The translations under genes were made by a program, and so were the position numbers. The notes under the pieces were generated by a model, which was not told where the DNA came from, did not search any database, and saw only the letters and a list, made by a program, of their open reading frames with translations. A stretch of DNA of 64,000 bases from Heligmosomoides polygyrus polygyrus (Eukaryota > Nematoda > Chromadorea > Rhabditida > Heligmosomidae), in NCBI GenBank assembly GCA_947396885.1, contig OX377204.1, positions 53,369,139 through 53,433,138 of the forward strand, read 5' to 3'. Positions 28,276 to 38,728 of this stretch are shown here, one piece after another; within the stretch, counting starts at the first letter, position 1, and each line of letters opens with the position of its first letter.

Positions 28276-28357
28276 GCAGCGATGTCCGAGTGGTTAAGGA
28301 GATTGACTAGAAATCAATTGGGCTCTGCCCGCGCAGGTTCGAATCCTGCTCGCTGCG
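28276..28357 (+). tRNA. tRNA-Ser(AGA), class A1
   Basis: As 22442. Confidence 0.95.
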
Positions 28358-28486
28358 AATCATTTTGCAATGGTCCGTGATGCGCAGATTGGGTGGAGGG
28401 GAGCTATCGAGTACACGTACGGTGGTCCGCTAGGAGATGAAGTTGTTCGTGGACGCAATGGGCTCCATGCCTGTCGACGGTGCTAT

Positions 28487-28568
28487 GTAGCGATGTCCGA
28501 GTGGTTAAGGAGATTGACTCGAAATCAATTGGGCTCTGCCCGCGCTGGTTCGAATCCTACTCGCTGCG
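28487..28568 (+). tRNA. tRNA-Ser(CGA), class G with T51
   Basis: As 22004. Confidence 0.68.
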
Positions 28569-28706
28569 AATCGTTTTGCAATGGTCCGTGATGCGCATGT
28601 AGCGTGGATGGGAGCTAGCGAGTACACGTACGCGGTGGTCCGCTAGGAGATCGAGTTGTTCGTGGACGCAATGGGCTTGATGCTCGATGCCTGTCGACGG
28701 TGCTAT

Positions 28707-28788
28707 GCAGCGATGTCCGAGTGGTTAAGGAGATTGACTAGAAATCAATTGGCCTCTGCCCGCGCAGGTTCGAATCCTGCTCGCTGCG
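28707..28788 (+). tRNA. tRNA-Ser(AGA), class S2
   Basis: As 22873. Confidence 0.85.
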
Positions 28789-28926
28789 AATCATTTTGCA
28801 ATGGTCCGTGATGCTCAGATTGGGTGGATGGGAGCTAGCGAGTACACGTAAGCGGTGGTCCGCTAGGAGATGAAGTTGTTCGTGGACGCAATTGGATTGA
28901 TGCTCGATGCCCGTCGACGGCGCTAT

Positions 28927-29008
28927 GCAGCGATGTCCGAGTGGTTAAGGAGATTGACTAGAAATCAATTGGGCTCTGCCCGCGCAGGTTCGAATCCTGC
29001 TCGCTGCG
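28927..29008 (+). tRNA. tRNA-Ser(AGA), class A2
   Basis: As 114. Confidence 0.92.
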
Positions 29009-29146
29009 AATCGTATTGCAATGGTCCGTGATGCGCAGATTGTGTGGAGAGGAGCTATCGAGTACACGTACGCGGTGGCCGGCTCAATGATGAAGTTTTT
29101 CGTGGACGCAATGGGCTTGATGCTCGATGCCCGTCGACGGTGCTAT

Positions 29147-29228
29147 GCAGCGATGTCCGAGTGGTTAAGGAGATTGACTAGAAATCAATTAGGCTCTGCC
29201 CGCGCAGGTTCGAATCCTCCTCGCTGCG
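29147..29228 (+). tRNA. tRNA-Ser(AGA), class R
   Basis: As 334. Confidence 0.75.
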
Positions 29229-29365
29229 AATCGTATTGCAATGGTCCATGATGCGCACATTGGGTGGAGGGGAGCTATCGAGTACACGTACGCGGTGGCC
29301 GGCTCAATGATGAAGCTTTCGTGGACGCAATGGGCTTGATGCTCGATGCCCGTCGACGGCGCTAT

Positions 29366-29447
29366 GCAGCAACGTCCGAGTGCTTAAGGAGATTGACTAG
29401 AAATCAATTGGTCTCTGCCCGCGCAGGTTCGAATCCTACTCGCTGAG
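29366..29447 (+). pseudogene. tRNA-Ser(AGA)-like, class P
   Basis: As 23532. Confidence 0.75.
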
Positions 29448-29585
29448 AATCGTTTTGCAATGGTCCGTGATGCGCAGGTTGCGTGGATGGGAGCTAGCGA
29501 GTACACGTACGCGGTGGTCCGCTAGGAGATGAAGTTCTTCGTGGACGCAATTCGCTTGATGCACGATGCCCGTCGACGGCGCTAT

Positions 29586-29667
29586 GCAGCAACGTCCGAG
29601 TGCTTAAGGAGATTGACTAGAAATCAATTGGGCTCTGCCCGCGCAGGTTCGAATCCTGCTCGCTGCG
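29586..29667 (+). pseudogene. tRNA-Ser(AGA)-like, class Q
   Basis: As 992; shared by the end of the 5834-bp repeat and the start of the 4318-bp repeat. Confidence 0.7.
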
Positions 29668-29796
29668 AGTCATTTTGCAATGATCCGTGATGCGCAGATT
29701 GGGTGGATGGGAGCTAGCGAGTACACGTACGGTGGTCCGCTAGGAGGTGAAGTTCTTCGTGGACGCAATGGGCTCCATGCCTGTCGGCGGTGCTAT

Positions 29797-29878
29797 GCAG
29801 CGATGTCCGAGTGGTTAAGGAGATTGACTAGAAATCAATTGGGCTCTGCCCGCGCAGGTTCGAATCCTACTCGCTGCG
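29797..29878 (+). tRNA. tRNA-Ser(AGA), class M
   Basis: As 1203. Confidence 0.85.
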
Positions 29879-30009
29879 AATCGTTTTGCAATGGTCCGTG
29901 ATGCGCATGTAGCGTGGATGGGAGCTAGCGACTACTCTTACGCGGTGGTTCGCTAGGAGATGAAGTTGTTCGTGGACGCAATGGGCTCCATGCCTGTCGA
30001 CGGTGCTAT

Positions 30010-30091
30010 ATAGCAATGTCCGAGTGGTTAAGGAGATTGACTCGAAATCAATTGGGCTCTGCCCGCGCAGGTTCGAATCCTACTCGCTGCG
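30010..30091 (+). pseudogene. tRNA-Ser(CGA)-like, class H
   Basis: Class H reference, a further decayed class G. Acceptor ATAGCAA/TCGCTGC has A1-C72 and A6-C67 mismatches and a T2-G71 wobble. CCTAC gives C50-A64. T8, D loop, anticodon CGA, B box and gtttt are kept. Only four copies, all between 30.0 and 36.2 kb. Confidence 0.7.
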
Positions 30092-30229
30092 AATCGTTTT
30101 GCAATGGTTCGTGATGCGCATGTAGCGTGGATGGGAGCTAGCGAGTACACGTACGCGGTGGTCCGCTAGGAGATCGAGTTGTTCGTGGACGCAATGGGCT
30201 TGATGCTCGATGCCTGTCGACGGTGCTAT

Positions 30230-30311
30230 GCAGCGATGTCCGAGTGGTTAAGGAGATTGACTAGAAATCAATTGGCCTCTGCCCGCGCAGGTTCGAATCC
30301 CTCTCGCTGCA
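30230..30311 (+). pseudogene. tRNA-Ser(AGA)-like, class S
   Basis: As 15978. Confidence 0.66.
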
Positions 30312-30449
30312 AATCGTATTGCAATGGTCCGCGATGCGCAGATTGGGTGGAGGGGAGCTATCGAGTACACGTACGCGGTGGTCCGCTAGGAGATGAAGTT
30401 GTTCGTGGACGCAATTGGCTTGATGCTCGATGCCTGTCGGCGGTGCTAT

Positions 30450-30531
30450 GCAGCGATGTCCGAGTGCTTAAGGAGATTGACTAGAAATCAATTGGGCTCT
30501 GCCCGCGCATGTTCGAATCCTGCTCGCTGCG
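30450..30531 (+). pseudogene. tRNA-Ser(AGA)-like, class V
   Basis: As 5338. Confidence 0.65.
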
Positions 30532-30660
30532 AATCATTTTGCAATGGTCCGTGATGCGCAGATTGGGTGGATGGGAGCTAGCGAGTACACGTACGGTGGT
30601 CCGCTAGGAGATGAAGTTCTTCGTGGACGCAATGGGCTCCATGCCTGTCGGCGGTGCTAT

Positions 30661-30742
30661 GCAGCGATGTCCGAGTGGTTAAGGAGATTGACTCGAAATC
30701 AATTGGGCTCTGCCCGCGCAGGTTCGAATCCTGCTCGCTGCG
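30661..30742 (+). tRNA. tRNA-Ser(CGA), class C1
   Basis: As 5549. Confidence 0.95.
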
Positions 30743-30878
30743 AATCGTTTTGCAATGTTCCGTGATGCGCAGATTGGGGGGATGGGAGCTAGCGAGTACA
30801 CGTACGGTGGTCCGCTAGGAGATGAAGTTCTTCGTGGACGCAATTCGCTTGATGCACGATGCCCGTCGACGGCGCTAT

Positions 30879-30960
30879 GCAGCAACGTCCGAGTGCTTAA
30901 GGAGATTGACTAGAAATCAATTGGTCTCTGCCCGCGCAGGTTCGAATCCTACTCGCTGAG
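30879..30960 (+). pseudogene. tRNA-Ser(AGA)-like, class P
   Basis: As 554, with a Q-type (218-bp) spacer before it. Confidence 0.75.
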
Positions 30961-31098
30961 AATCGTTTTGCAATGGTCCGTGATGCGCAGGTTGCGTGGA
31001 TGGGAGCTAGCGAGTACACGTACGCGGTGGTCCGCTAGGAGATGAATTTGTTCGTGGACGCAATGGGCTTGATGCTCGATGCCTGTCGACGGTGCTAT

Positions 31099-31180
31099 GC
31101 AGCGATGTCCAAGTGGTTAAGGAGAATGACTCGAAATCAATTGGGCTCTGCCCGCGCAGGTTCGAATCCTGCTCGCTGCG
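31099..31180 (+). tRNA. tRNA-Ser(CGA), class K
   Basis: As 2076; private gatgaatttg in the spacer before it. Confidence 0.75.
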
Positions 31181-31316
31181 AATCGTTTTGCAATGTTCCG
31201 TGATGCGCAGATTGGGTTTATGGGAGCTAGCGAGTACACGTACGGTGGTCCGCTAGGAGATGAAGTTCTTCGTGGACGCAATTCGCTTGATGCACGATGC
31301 CCGTCGACGGCGCTAT

Positions 31317-31398
31317 GCAGCAACGTCCGAGTGCTTAAGGAGATTGACTAGAAATCAATTGGGCTCTGCCCGCGCAGGTTCGAATCCTGCTCGCTGCG
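31317..31398 (+). pseudogene. tRNA-Ser(AGA)-like, class Q
   Basis: As 992. Confidence 0.7.
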
Positions 31399-31527
31399 AG
31401 TCATTTTGCAATGATCCGTGATGCGCAGATTGGGTGGATGGGAGCTAGCGAGTACACGTACGGTGGTCCGCTAGGAGGTGAAGTTCTTCGTGGACGCAAT
31501 GGGCTCCATGCCTGTCGGCGGTGCTAT

Positions 31528-31609
31528 GCAGCGATGTCCGAGTGGTTAAGGAGATTGACTAGAAATCAATTGGGCTCTGCCCGCGCAGGTTCGAATCCTA
31601 CTCGCTGCG
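31528..31609 (+). tRNA. tRNA-Ser(AGA), class M
   Basis: As 1203. Confidence 0.85.
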
Positions 31610-31740
31610 AATCGTTTTGCAATGGTCCGTGATGCGCATGTAGCGTGGATGGGAGCTAGCGACTACTCTTACGCGGTGGTTCGCTAGGAGGTGAAGTTGT
31701 TCGTGGACGCAATGGGCTCCATGCCTGTCGACGGTGCTAT

Positions 31741-31822
31741 ATAGCAATGTCCGAGTGGTTAAGGAGATTGACTCGAAATCAATTGGGCTCTGCCCGCGCA
31801 GGTTCGAATCCTACTCGCTGCG
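31741..31822 (+). pseudogene. tRNA-Ser(CGA)-like, class H
   Basis: As 30010. Confidence 0.7.
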
Positions 31823-31960
31823 AATCGTTTTGCAATGGTTCGTGATGCGCATGTAGCGTGGATGGGAGCTAGCGAGTACACGTACGCGGTGGTCCGCTAG
31901 GAGATCGAGTTGTTCGTGGACGCAATGGGCTTGATGCTCGATGCCTGTCGACGGTGCTAT

Positions 31961-32042
31961 GCAGCGATGTCCGAGTGGTTAAGGAGATTGACTAGAAATC
32001 AATTGGCCTCTGCCCGCGCAGGTTCGAATCCCTCTCGCTGCA
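31961..32042 (+). pseudogene. tRNA-Ser(AGA)-like, class S
   Basis: As 15978. Confidence 0.66.
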
Positions 32043-32180
32043 AATCGTATTGCAATGGTCCGCGATGCGCAGATTGGGTGGAGGGGAGCTATCGAGTACA
32101 CGTACGCGGTGGTCCGCTAGGAGATGAAGTTGTTCGTGGACGCAATTGGCTTGATGCTCGATGCCTGTCGGCGGTGCTAT

Positions 32181-32262
32181 GCAGCGATGTCCGAGTGCTT
32201 AAGGAGATTGACTAGAAATCAATTGGGCTCTGCCCGCGCATGTTCGAATCCTGCTCGCTGCG
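32181..32262 (+). pseudogene. tRNA-Ser(AGA)-like, class V
   Basis: As 5338. Confidence 0.65.
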
Positions 32263-32391
32263 AATCATTTTGCAATGGTCCGTGATGCGCAGATTGGGTG
32301 GATGGGAGCTAGCGAGTACACGTACGGTGGTCCGCTAGGAGATGAAGTTCTTCGTGGACGCAATGGGCTCCATGCCTGTCGGCGGTGCTAT

Positions 32392-32473
32392 GCAGCGATG
32401 TCCGAGTGGTTAAGGAGATTGACTCGAAATCAATTGGGCTCTGCCCGCGCAGGTTCGAATCCTGCTCGCTGCG
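32392..32473 (+). tRNA. tRNA-Ser(CGA), class C1
   Basis: As 5549. Confidence 0.95.
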
Positions 32474-32604
32474 AATCGTTTTGCAATGTTCCGTGATGCG
32501 CAGATTGGGGGGATGGGAGCTAGCGAGTACACGTACGCGGTGGTCCGCTAGGAGATGAAGTTCTTCGTGGACGCAATGGGCTCCATGCCTGTCGGCGGTG
32601 CTAT

Positions 32605-32686
32605 GCAGCGATGTCCGAGTGGTTAAGGAGATTGACTAGAAATCAATTGGGCTCTGCCCGCGCAGGTTCGAATCCTGCTCGCTGCG
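32605..32686 (+). tRNA. tRNA-Ser(AGA), class A1
   Basis: As 5762. Confidence 0.95.
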
Positions 32687-32815
32687 AATCATTTTGCAAT
32701 GGTCCGTGATGCGCAGATTGGGTGGATGGGAGCTAGCGAGTACACGTACGGTGGTCCGCTAGGAGGTGAAGTTCTTCGTGGACGCAATGGGCTCCATGCC
32801 TGTCGGCGGTGCTAT

Positions 32816-32896
32816 GCAGCGATGTCCGAGTGGTTAAGGAGATTGACTAGAAATCAATTGGGCTCTGCCGCGCAGGTTCGAATCCTACTCGCAGCG
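32816..32896 (+). pseudogene. tRNA-Ser(AGA)-like, class D
   Basis: As 17690. Confidence 0.7.
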
Positions 32897-33034
32897 AATC
32901 GTTTTACAATGGTCCGTGATGCGCAGATTGCATGGATGGGAGCTAGCGAGTACACGTACGCGGTGGTCCGCTAGGAGATCGAGTTGTTCGTGGACGCAAT
33001 GGGCTTGATGCTCGATGCCTGTCGACGGTGCTAT

Positions 33035-33116
33035 GCAGCGATGTCCGAGTGGTTAAGGAGATTGACTAGAAATCAATTGGCCTCTGCCCGCGCAGGTTCG
33101 AATCCCTCTCGCTGCA
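33035..33116 (+). pseudogene. tRNA-Ser(AGA)-like, class S
   Basis: As 15978. Confidence 0.66.
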
Positions 33117-33254
33117 AATCGTATTGCAATGGTCCGCGATGCGCAGATTGGGTGGAGGGGAGCTATCGAGTACACGTACGCGGTGGTCCGCTAGGAGATG
33201 AAGTTGTTCGTGGACGCAATTGGCTTGATGCTCGATGCCTGTCGGCGGTGCTAT

Positions 33255-33336
33255 GCAGCGATGTCCGAGTGCTTAAGGAGATTGACTAGAAATCAATTGG
33301 GCTCTGCCCGCGCATGTTCGAATCCTGCTCGCTGCG
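33255..33336 (+). pseudogene. tRNA-Ser(AGA)-like, class V
   Basis: As 5338. Confidence 0.65.
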
Positions 33337-33465
33337 AATCATTTTGCAATGGTCCGTGATGCGCAGATTGGGTGGATGGGAGCTAGCGAGTACACGTACG
33401 GTGGTCCGCTAGGAGATGAAGTTCTTCGTGGACGCAATGGGCTCCATGCCTGTCGGCGGTGCTAT

Positions 33466-33547
33466 GCAGCGATGTCCGAGTGGTTAAGGAGATTGACTCG
33501 AAATCAATTGGGCTCTGCCCGCGCAGGTTCGAATCCTGCTCGCTGCG
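33466..33547 (+). tRNA. tRNA-Ser(CGA), class C1
   Basis: As 5549. Confidence 0.95.
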
Positions 33548-33685
33548 AATCGTTTTGCAATGTTCCGTGATGCGCAGATTGGGGGGATGGGAGCTAGCGA
33601 GTACACGTACGCGGTGGTCCGCTAGGAGATGAAGTTGTTCGTGGACGCAATGGGCTTGATGCTCGATGCCTGTCGACGGTGCTAT

Positions 33686-33767
33686 GCAGCGATGTCCAAG
33701 TGGTTAAGGAGAATGACTCGAAATCAATTGGGCTCTGCCCGCGCAGGTTCGAATCCTGCTCGCTGCG
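33686..33767 (+). tRNA. tRNA-Ser(CGA), class K
   Basis: As 2076; follows C1 directly, a block junction. Confidence 0.75.
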
Positions 33768-33903
33768 AATCGTTTTGCAATGTTCCGTGATGCGCAGATT
33801 GGGTTTATGGGAGCTAGCGAGTACACGTACGGTGGTCCGCTAGGAGATGAAGTTCTTCGTGGACGCAATTCGCTTGATGCACGATGCCCGTCGACGGCGC
33901 TAT

Positions 33904-33985
33904 GCAGCAACGTCCGAGTGCTTAAGGAGATTGACTAGAAATCAATTGGGCTCTGCCCGCGCAGGTTCGAATCCTGCTCGCTGCG
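33904..33985 (+). pseudogene. tRNA-Ser(AGA)-like, class Q
   Basis: As 992. Confidence 0.7.
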
Positions 33986-34114
33986 AGTCATTTTGCAATG
34001 ATCCGTGATGCGCAGATTGGGTGGATGGGAGCTAGCGAGTACACGTACGGTGGTCCGCTAGGAGGTGAAGTTCTTCGTGGACGCAATGGGCTCCATGCCT
34101 GTCGGCGGTGCTAT

Positions 34115-34196
34115 GCAGCGATGTCCGAGTGGTTAAGGAGATTGACTAGAAATCAATTGGGCTCTGCCCGCGCAGGTTCGAATCCTACTCGCTGCG
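34115..34196 (+). tRNA. tRNA-Ser(AGA), class M
   Basis: As 1203. Confidence 0.85.
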
Positions 34197-34327
34197 AATC
34201 GTTTTGCAATGGTCCGTGATGCGCATGTAGCGTGGATGGGAGCTAGCGACTACTCTTACGCGGTGGTTCGCTAGGAGATGAAGTTGTTCGTGGACGCAAT
34301 GGGCTCCATGCCTGTCGACGGTGCTAT

Positions 34328-34409
34328 ATAGCAATGTCCGAGTGGTTAAGGAGATTGACTCGAAATCAATTGGGCTCTGCCCGCGCAGGTTCGAATCCTA
34401 CTCGCTGCG
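34328..34409 (+). pseudogene. tRNA-Ser(CGA)-like, class H
   Basis: As 30010. Confidence 0.7.
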
Positions 34410-34547
34410 AATCGTTTTGCAATGGTTCGTGATGCGCATGTAGCGTGGATGGGAGCTAGCGAGTACACGTACGCGGTGGTCCGCTAGGAGATCGAGTTGT
34501 TCGTGGACGCAATGGGCTTGATGCTCGATGCCTGTCGACGGTGCTAT

Positions 34548-34629
34548 GCAGCGATGTCCGAGTGGTTAAGGAGATTGACTAGAAATCAATTGGCCTCTGC
34601 CCGCGCAGGTTCGAATCCCTCTCGCTGCA
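34548..34629 (+). pseudogene. tRNA-Ser(AGA)-like, class S
   Basis: As 15978. Confidence 0.66.
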
Positions 34630-34767
34630 AATCGTATTGCAATGGTCCGCGATGCGCAGATTGGGTGGAGGGGAGCTATCGAGTACACGTACGCGGTGGT
34701 CCGCTAGGAGATGAAGTTGTTCGTGGACGCAATTGGCTTGATGCTCGATGCCTGTCGGCGGTGCTAT

Positions 34768-34849
34768 GCAGCGATGTCCGAGTGCTTAAGGAGATTGACT
34801 AGAAATCAATTGGGCTCTGCCCGCGCATGTTCGAATCCTGCTCGCTGCG
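34768..34849 (+). pseudogene. tRNA-Ser(AGA)-like, class V
   Basis: As 5338. Confidence 0.65.
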
Positions 34850-34978
34850 AATCATTTTGCAATGGTCCGTGATGCGCAGATTGGGTGGATGGGAGCTAGC
34901 GAGTACACGTACGGTGGTCCGCTAGGAGATGAAGTTCTTCGTGGACGCAATGGGCTCCATGCCTGTCGGCGGTGCTAT

Positions 34979-35060
34979 GCAGCGATGTCCGAGTGGTTAA
35001 GGAGATTGACTCGAAATCAATTGGGCTCTGCCCGCGCAGGTTCGAATCCTGCTCGCTGCG
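34979..35060 (+). tRNA. tRNA-Ser(CGA), class C1
   Basis: As 5549. Confidence 0.95.
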
Positions 35061-35196
35061 AATCGTTTTGCAATGTTCCGTGATGCGCAGATTGGGGGGA
35101 TGGGAGCTAGCGAGTACACGTACGGTGGTCCGCTAGGAGATGAAGTTCTTCGTGGACGCAATTCGCTTGATGCACGATGCCCGTCGACGGCGCTAT

Positions 35197-35278
35197 GCAG
35201 CAACGTCCGAGTGCTTAAGGAGATTGACTAGAAATCAATTGGTCTCTGCCCGCGCAGGTTCGAATCCTACTCGCTGAG
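35197..35278 (+). pseudogene. tRNA-Ser(AGA)-like, class P
   Basis: As 30879. Confidence 0.75.
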
Positions 35279-35416
35279 AATCGTTTTGCAATGGTCCGTG
35301 ATGCGCAGGTTGCGTGGATGGGAGCTAGCGAGTACACGTACGCGGTGGTCCGCTAGGAGATGAAGTTGTTCGTGGACGCAATGGGCTTGATGCTCGATGC
35401 CTGTCGACGGTGCTAT

Positions 35417-35498
35417 GCAGCGATGTCCAAGTGGTTAAGGAGAATGACTCGAAATCAATTGGGCTCTGCCCGCGCAGGTTCGAATCCTGCTCGCTGCG
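35417..35498 (+). tRNA. tRNA-Ser(CGA), class K
   Basis: As 2076. Confidence 0.75.
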
Positions 35499-35634
35499 AA
35501 TCGTTTTGCAATGTTCCGTGATGCGCAGATTGGGTTTATGGGAGCTAGCGAGTACACGTACGGTGGTCCGCTAGGAGATGAAGTTCTTCGTGGACGCAAT
35601 TCGCTTGATGCACGATGCCCGTCGACGGCGCTAT

Positions 35635-35716
35635 GCAGCAACGTCCGAGTGCTTAAGGAGATTGACTAGAAATCAATTGGGCTCTGCCCGCGCAGGTTCG
35701 AATCCTGCTCGCTGCG
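35635..35716 (+). pseudogene. tRNA-Ser(AGA)-like, class Q
   Basis: As 992. Confidence 0.7.
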
Positions 35717-35845
35717 AGTCATTTTGCAATGATCCGTGATGCGCAGATTGGGTGGATGGGAGCTAGCGAGTACACGTACGGTGGTCCGCTAGGAGGTGAA
35801 GTTCTTCGTGGACGCAATGGGCTCCATGCCTGTCGGCGGTGCTAT

Positions 35846-35927
35846 GCAGCGATGTCCGAGTGGTTAAGGAGATTGACTAGAAATCAATTGGGCTCTGCCC
35901 GCGCAGGTTCGAATCCTACTCGCTGCG
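35846..35927 (+). tRNA. tRNA-Ser(AGA), class M
   Basis: As 1203. Confidence 0.85.
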
Positions 35928-36058
35928 AATCGTTTTGCAATGGTCCGTGATGCGCATGTAGCGTGGATGGGAGCTAGCGACTACTCTTACGCGGTGGTTC
36001 GCTAGGAGGTGAAGTTGTTCGTGGACGCAATGGGCTCCATGCCTGTCGACGGTGCTAT

Positions 36059-36140
36059 ATAGCAATGTCCGAGTGGTTAAGGAGATTGACTCGAAATCAA
36101 TTGGGCTCTGCCCGCGCAGGTTCGAATCCTACTCGCTGCG
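36059..36140 (+). pseudogene. tRNA-Ser(CGA)-like, class H
   Basis: As 30010. Confidence 0.7.
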
Positions 36141-36278
36141 AATCGTTTTGCAATGGTTCGTGATGCGCATGTAGCGTGGATGGGAGCTAGCGAGTACACG
36201 TACGCGGTGGTCCGCTAGGAGATCGAGTTGTTCGTGGACGCAATGGGCTTGATGCTCGATGCCTGTCGACGGTGCTAT

Positions 36279-36360
36279 GCAGCGATGTCCGAGTGGTTAA
36301 GGAGATTGACTAGAAATCAATTGGCCTCTGCCCGCGCAGGTTCGAATCCCTCTCGCTGCA
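36279..36360 (+). pseudogene. tRNA-Ser(AGA)-like, class S
   Basis: As 15978. Confidence 0.66.
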
Positions 36361-36498
36361 AATCGTATTGCAATGGTCCGCGATGCGCAGATTGGGTGGA
36401 GGGGAGCTATCGAGTACACGTACGCGGTGGTCCGCTAGGAGATGAAGTTGTTCGTGGACGCAATTGGCTTGATGCTCGATGCCTGTCGGCGGTGCTAT

Positions 36499-36580
36499 GC
36501 AGCGATGTCCGAGTGCTTAAGGAGATTGACTAGAAATCAATTGGGCTCTGCCCGCGCATGTTCGAATCCTGCTCGCTGCG
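36499..36580 (+). pseudogene. tRNA-Ser(AGA)-like, class V
   Basis: As 5338. Confidence 0.65.
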
Positions 36581-36709
36581 AATCATTTTGCAATGGTGCG
36601 TGATGCGCAGATTGGGTGGATGGGAGCTAGCGAGTACACGTACGGTGGTCCGCTAGGAGATGAAGTTCTTCGTGGACGCAATGGGCTCCATGCCTGTCGG
36701 CGGTGCTAT

Positions 36710-36791
36710 GCAGCGATGTCCGAGTGGTTAAGGAGATTGACTCGAAATCAATTGGGCTCTGCCCGCGCAGGTTCGAATCCTGCTCGCTGCG
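36710..36791 (+). tRNA. tRNA-Ser(CGA), class C1
   Basis: As 5549; private ggtgcgtg in the spacer before it. Confidence 0.95.
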
Positions 36792-36922
36792 AATCGTTTT
36801 GCAATGTTCCGTGATGCGCAGATTGGGGGGATGGGAGCTAGCGAGTACACGTACGCGGTGGTCCGCTAGGAGATGAAGTTCTTCGTGGACGCAATGGGCT
36901 CCATGCCTGTCGGCGGTGCTAT

Positions 36923-37004
36923 GCAGCGATGTCCGAGTGGTTAAGGAGATTGACTAGAAATCAATTGGGCTCTGCCCGCGCAGGTTCGAATCCTGCTCGC
37001 TGCG
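36923..37004 (+). tRNA. tRNA-Ser(AGA), class A1
   Basis: As 5762. Confidence 0.95.
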
Positions 37005-37133
37005 AATCATTTTGCAATGGTCCGTGATGCGCAGATTGGGTGGATGGGAGCTAGCGAGTACACGTACGGTGGTCCGCTAGGAGGTGAAGTTCTTCGTGGA
37101 CGCAATGGGCTCCATGCCTGTCGGCGGTGCTAT

Positions 37134-37214
37134 GCAGCGATGTCCGAGTGGTTAAGGAGATTGACTAGAAATCAATTGGGCTCTGCCGCGCAGGTTCGAA
37201 TCCTACTCGCAGCG
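37134..37214 (+). pseudogene. tRNA-Ser(AGA)-like, class D
   Basis: As 17690. Confidence 0.7.
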
Positions 37215-37352
37215 AATCGTTTTACAATGGTCCGTGATGCGCAGATTGCATGGATGGGAGCTAGCGAGTACACGTACGCGGTGGTCCGCTAGGAGATCGA
37301 GTTGTTCGTGGACGCAATGGGCTTGATGCTCGATGCCTGTCGACGGTGCTAT

Positions 37353-37434
37353 GCAGCGATGTCCGAGTGGTTAAGGAGATTGACTAGAAATCAATTGGCC
37401 TCTGCCCGCGCAGGTTCGAATCCCTCTCGCTGCA
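37353..37434 (+). pseudogene. tRNA-Ser(AGA)-like, class S
   Basis: As 15978. Confidence 0.66.
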
Positions 37435-37572
37435 AATCGTATTGCAATGGTCCGCGATGCGCAGATTGGGTGGAGGGGAGCTATCGAGTACACGTACGCG
37501 GTGGTCCGCTAGGAGATGAAGTTGTTCGTGGACGCAATTGGCTTGATGCTCGATGCCTGTCGGCGGTGCTAT

Positions 37573-37654
37573 GCAGCGATGTCCGAGTGCTTAAGGAGAT
37601 TGACTAGAAATCAATTGGGCTCTGCCCGCGCATGTTCGAATCCTGCTCGCTGCG
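37573..37654 (+). pseudogene. tRNA-Ser(AGA)-like, class V
   Basis: As 5338. Confidence 0.65.
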
Positions 37655-37783
37655 AATCATTTTGCAATGGTCCGTGATGCGCAGATTGGGTGGATGGGAG
37701 CTAGCGAGTACACGTACGGTGGTCCGCTAGGAGATGAAGTTCTTCGTGGACGCAATGGGCTCCATGCCTGTCGGCGGTGCTAT

Positions 37784-37865
37784 GCAGCGATGTCCGAGTG
37801 GTTAAGGAGATTGACTCGAAATCAATTGGGCTCTGCCCGCGCAGGTTCGAATCCTGCTCGCTGCG
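37784..37865 (+). tRNA. tRNA-Ser(CGA), class C1
   Basis: As 5549. Confidence 0.95.
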
Positions 37866-37996
37866 AATCGTTTTGCAATGTTCCGTGATGCGCAGATTGG
37901 GGGGATGGGAGCTAGCGAGTACACGTACGCGGTGGTCCGCTAGGAGATGAAGTTCTTCGTGGACGCAATGGGCTCCATGCCTGTCGGCGGTGCTAT

Positions 37997-38078
37997 GCAG
38001 CGATGTCCGAGTGGTTAAGGAGATTGACTAGAAATCAATTGGGCTCTGCCCGCGCAGGTTCGAATCCTGCTCGCTGCG
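37997..38078 (+). tRNA. tRNA-Ser(AGA), class A1
   Basis: As 5762. Confidence 0.95.
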
Positions 38079-38207
38079 AATCATTTTGCAATGGTCCGTG
38101 ATGCGCAGATTGGGTGGATGGGAGCTAGCGAGTACACGTACGGTGGTCCGCTAGGAGGTGAAGTTCTTCGTGGACGCAATGGGCTCCATGCCTGTCGGCG
38201 GTGCTAT

Positions 38208-38288
38208 GCAGCGATGTCCGAGTGGTTAAGGAGATTGACTAGAAATCAATTGGGCTCTGCCGCGCAGGTTCGAATCCTACTCGCAGCG
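38208..38288 (+). pseudogene. tRNA-Ser(AGA)-like, class D
   Basis: As 17690. Confidence 0.7.
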
Positions 38289-38426
38289 AATCGTTTTACA
38301 ATGGTCCGTGATGCGCAGATTGCATGGATGGGAGCTAGCGAGTACACGTACGCGGTGGTCCGCTAGGAGATCGAGTTGTTCGTGGACGCAATGGGCTTGA
38401 TGCTCGATGCCTGTCGACGGTGCTAT

Positions 38427-38508
38427 GCAGCGATGTCCGAGTGGTTAAGGAGATTGACTAGAAATCAATTGGCCTCTGCTCGCGCAGGTTCGAATCCCTC
38501 TCGCTGCA
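38427..38508 (+). pseudogene. tRNA-Ser(AGA)-like, class S
   Basis: As 17909. Confidence 0.65.
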
Positions 38509-38646
38509 AATCGTATTGCAATGGTCCGCGATGCGCAGATTGGGTGGAGGGGAGCTATCGAGTACACGTAAGCGGTGGTCCGCTAGGAGATGAAGTTGTT
38601 CGTGGACGCAATTGGATTGATGCTCGATGCCCGTCGACGGCGCTAT

Positions 38647-38728
38647 GCAGCGATGTCCGAGTGGTTAAGGAGATTGACTAGAAATCAATTGGGCTCTGCC
38701 CGCGCAGGTTCGAATCCTGCTCGCTGCG
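38647..38728 (+). tRNA. tRNA-Ser(AGA), class A2
   Basis: As 114. Confidence 0.92.

Larger units (their letters stand above)
23963..29796 (+). repeat. 5834-bp, 27-unit higher-order repeat, copy 2
   Basis: Direct tandem second copy. The junction unit at 23963 is a hybrid: its upstream spacer is the M type and its 3' half and trailer are the A2 type. The switch therefore lies inside the tRNA gene. Confidence 0.9.
29517..33634 (+). repeat. 4318-bp-period block, copy 1
   Basis: Order Q-M-H-S-V-C1-P-K-Q-M-H-S-V-C1-A1-D-S-V-C1 recurs at offset 4318. Inside it the Q-M-H-S-V-C1 sextet is itself repeated at offset 1731 (29586-30742 against 31317-32473). Confidence 0.85.
33835..37952 (+). repeat. 4318-bp-period block, copy 2
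   Basis: Second copy of 29517-33634, including the otherwise rare class H units (34328, 36059) and their ggttcgtgatg spacer variant. Confidence 0.85.
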
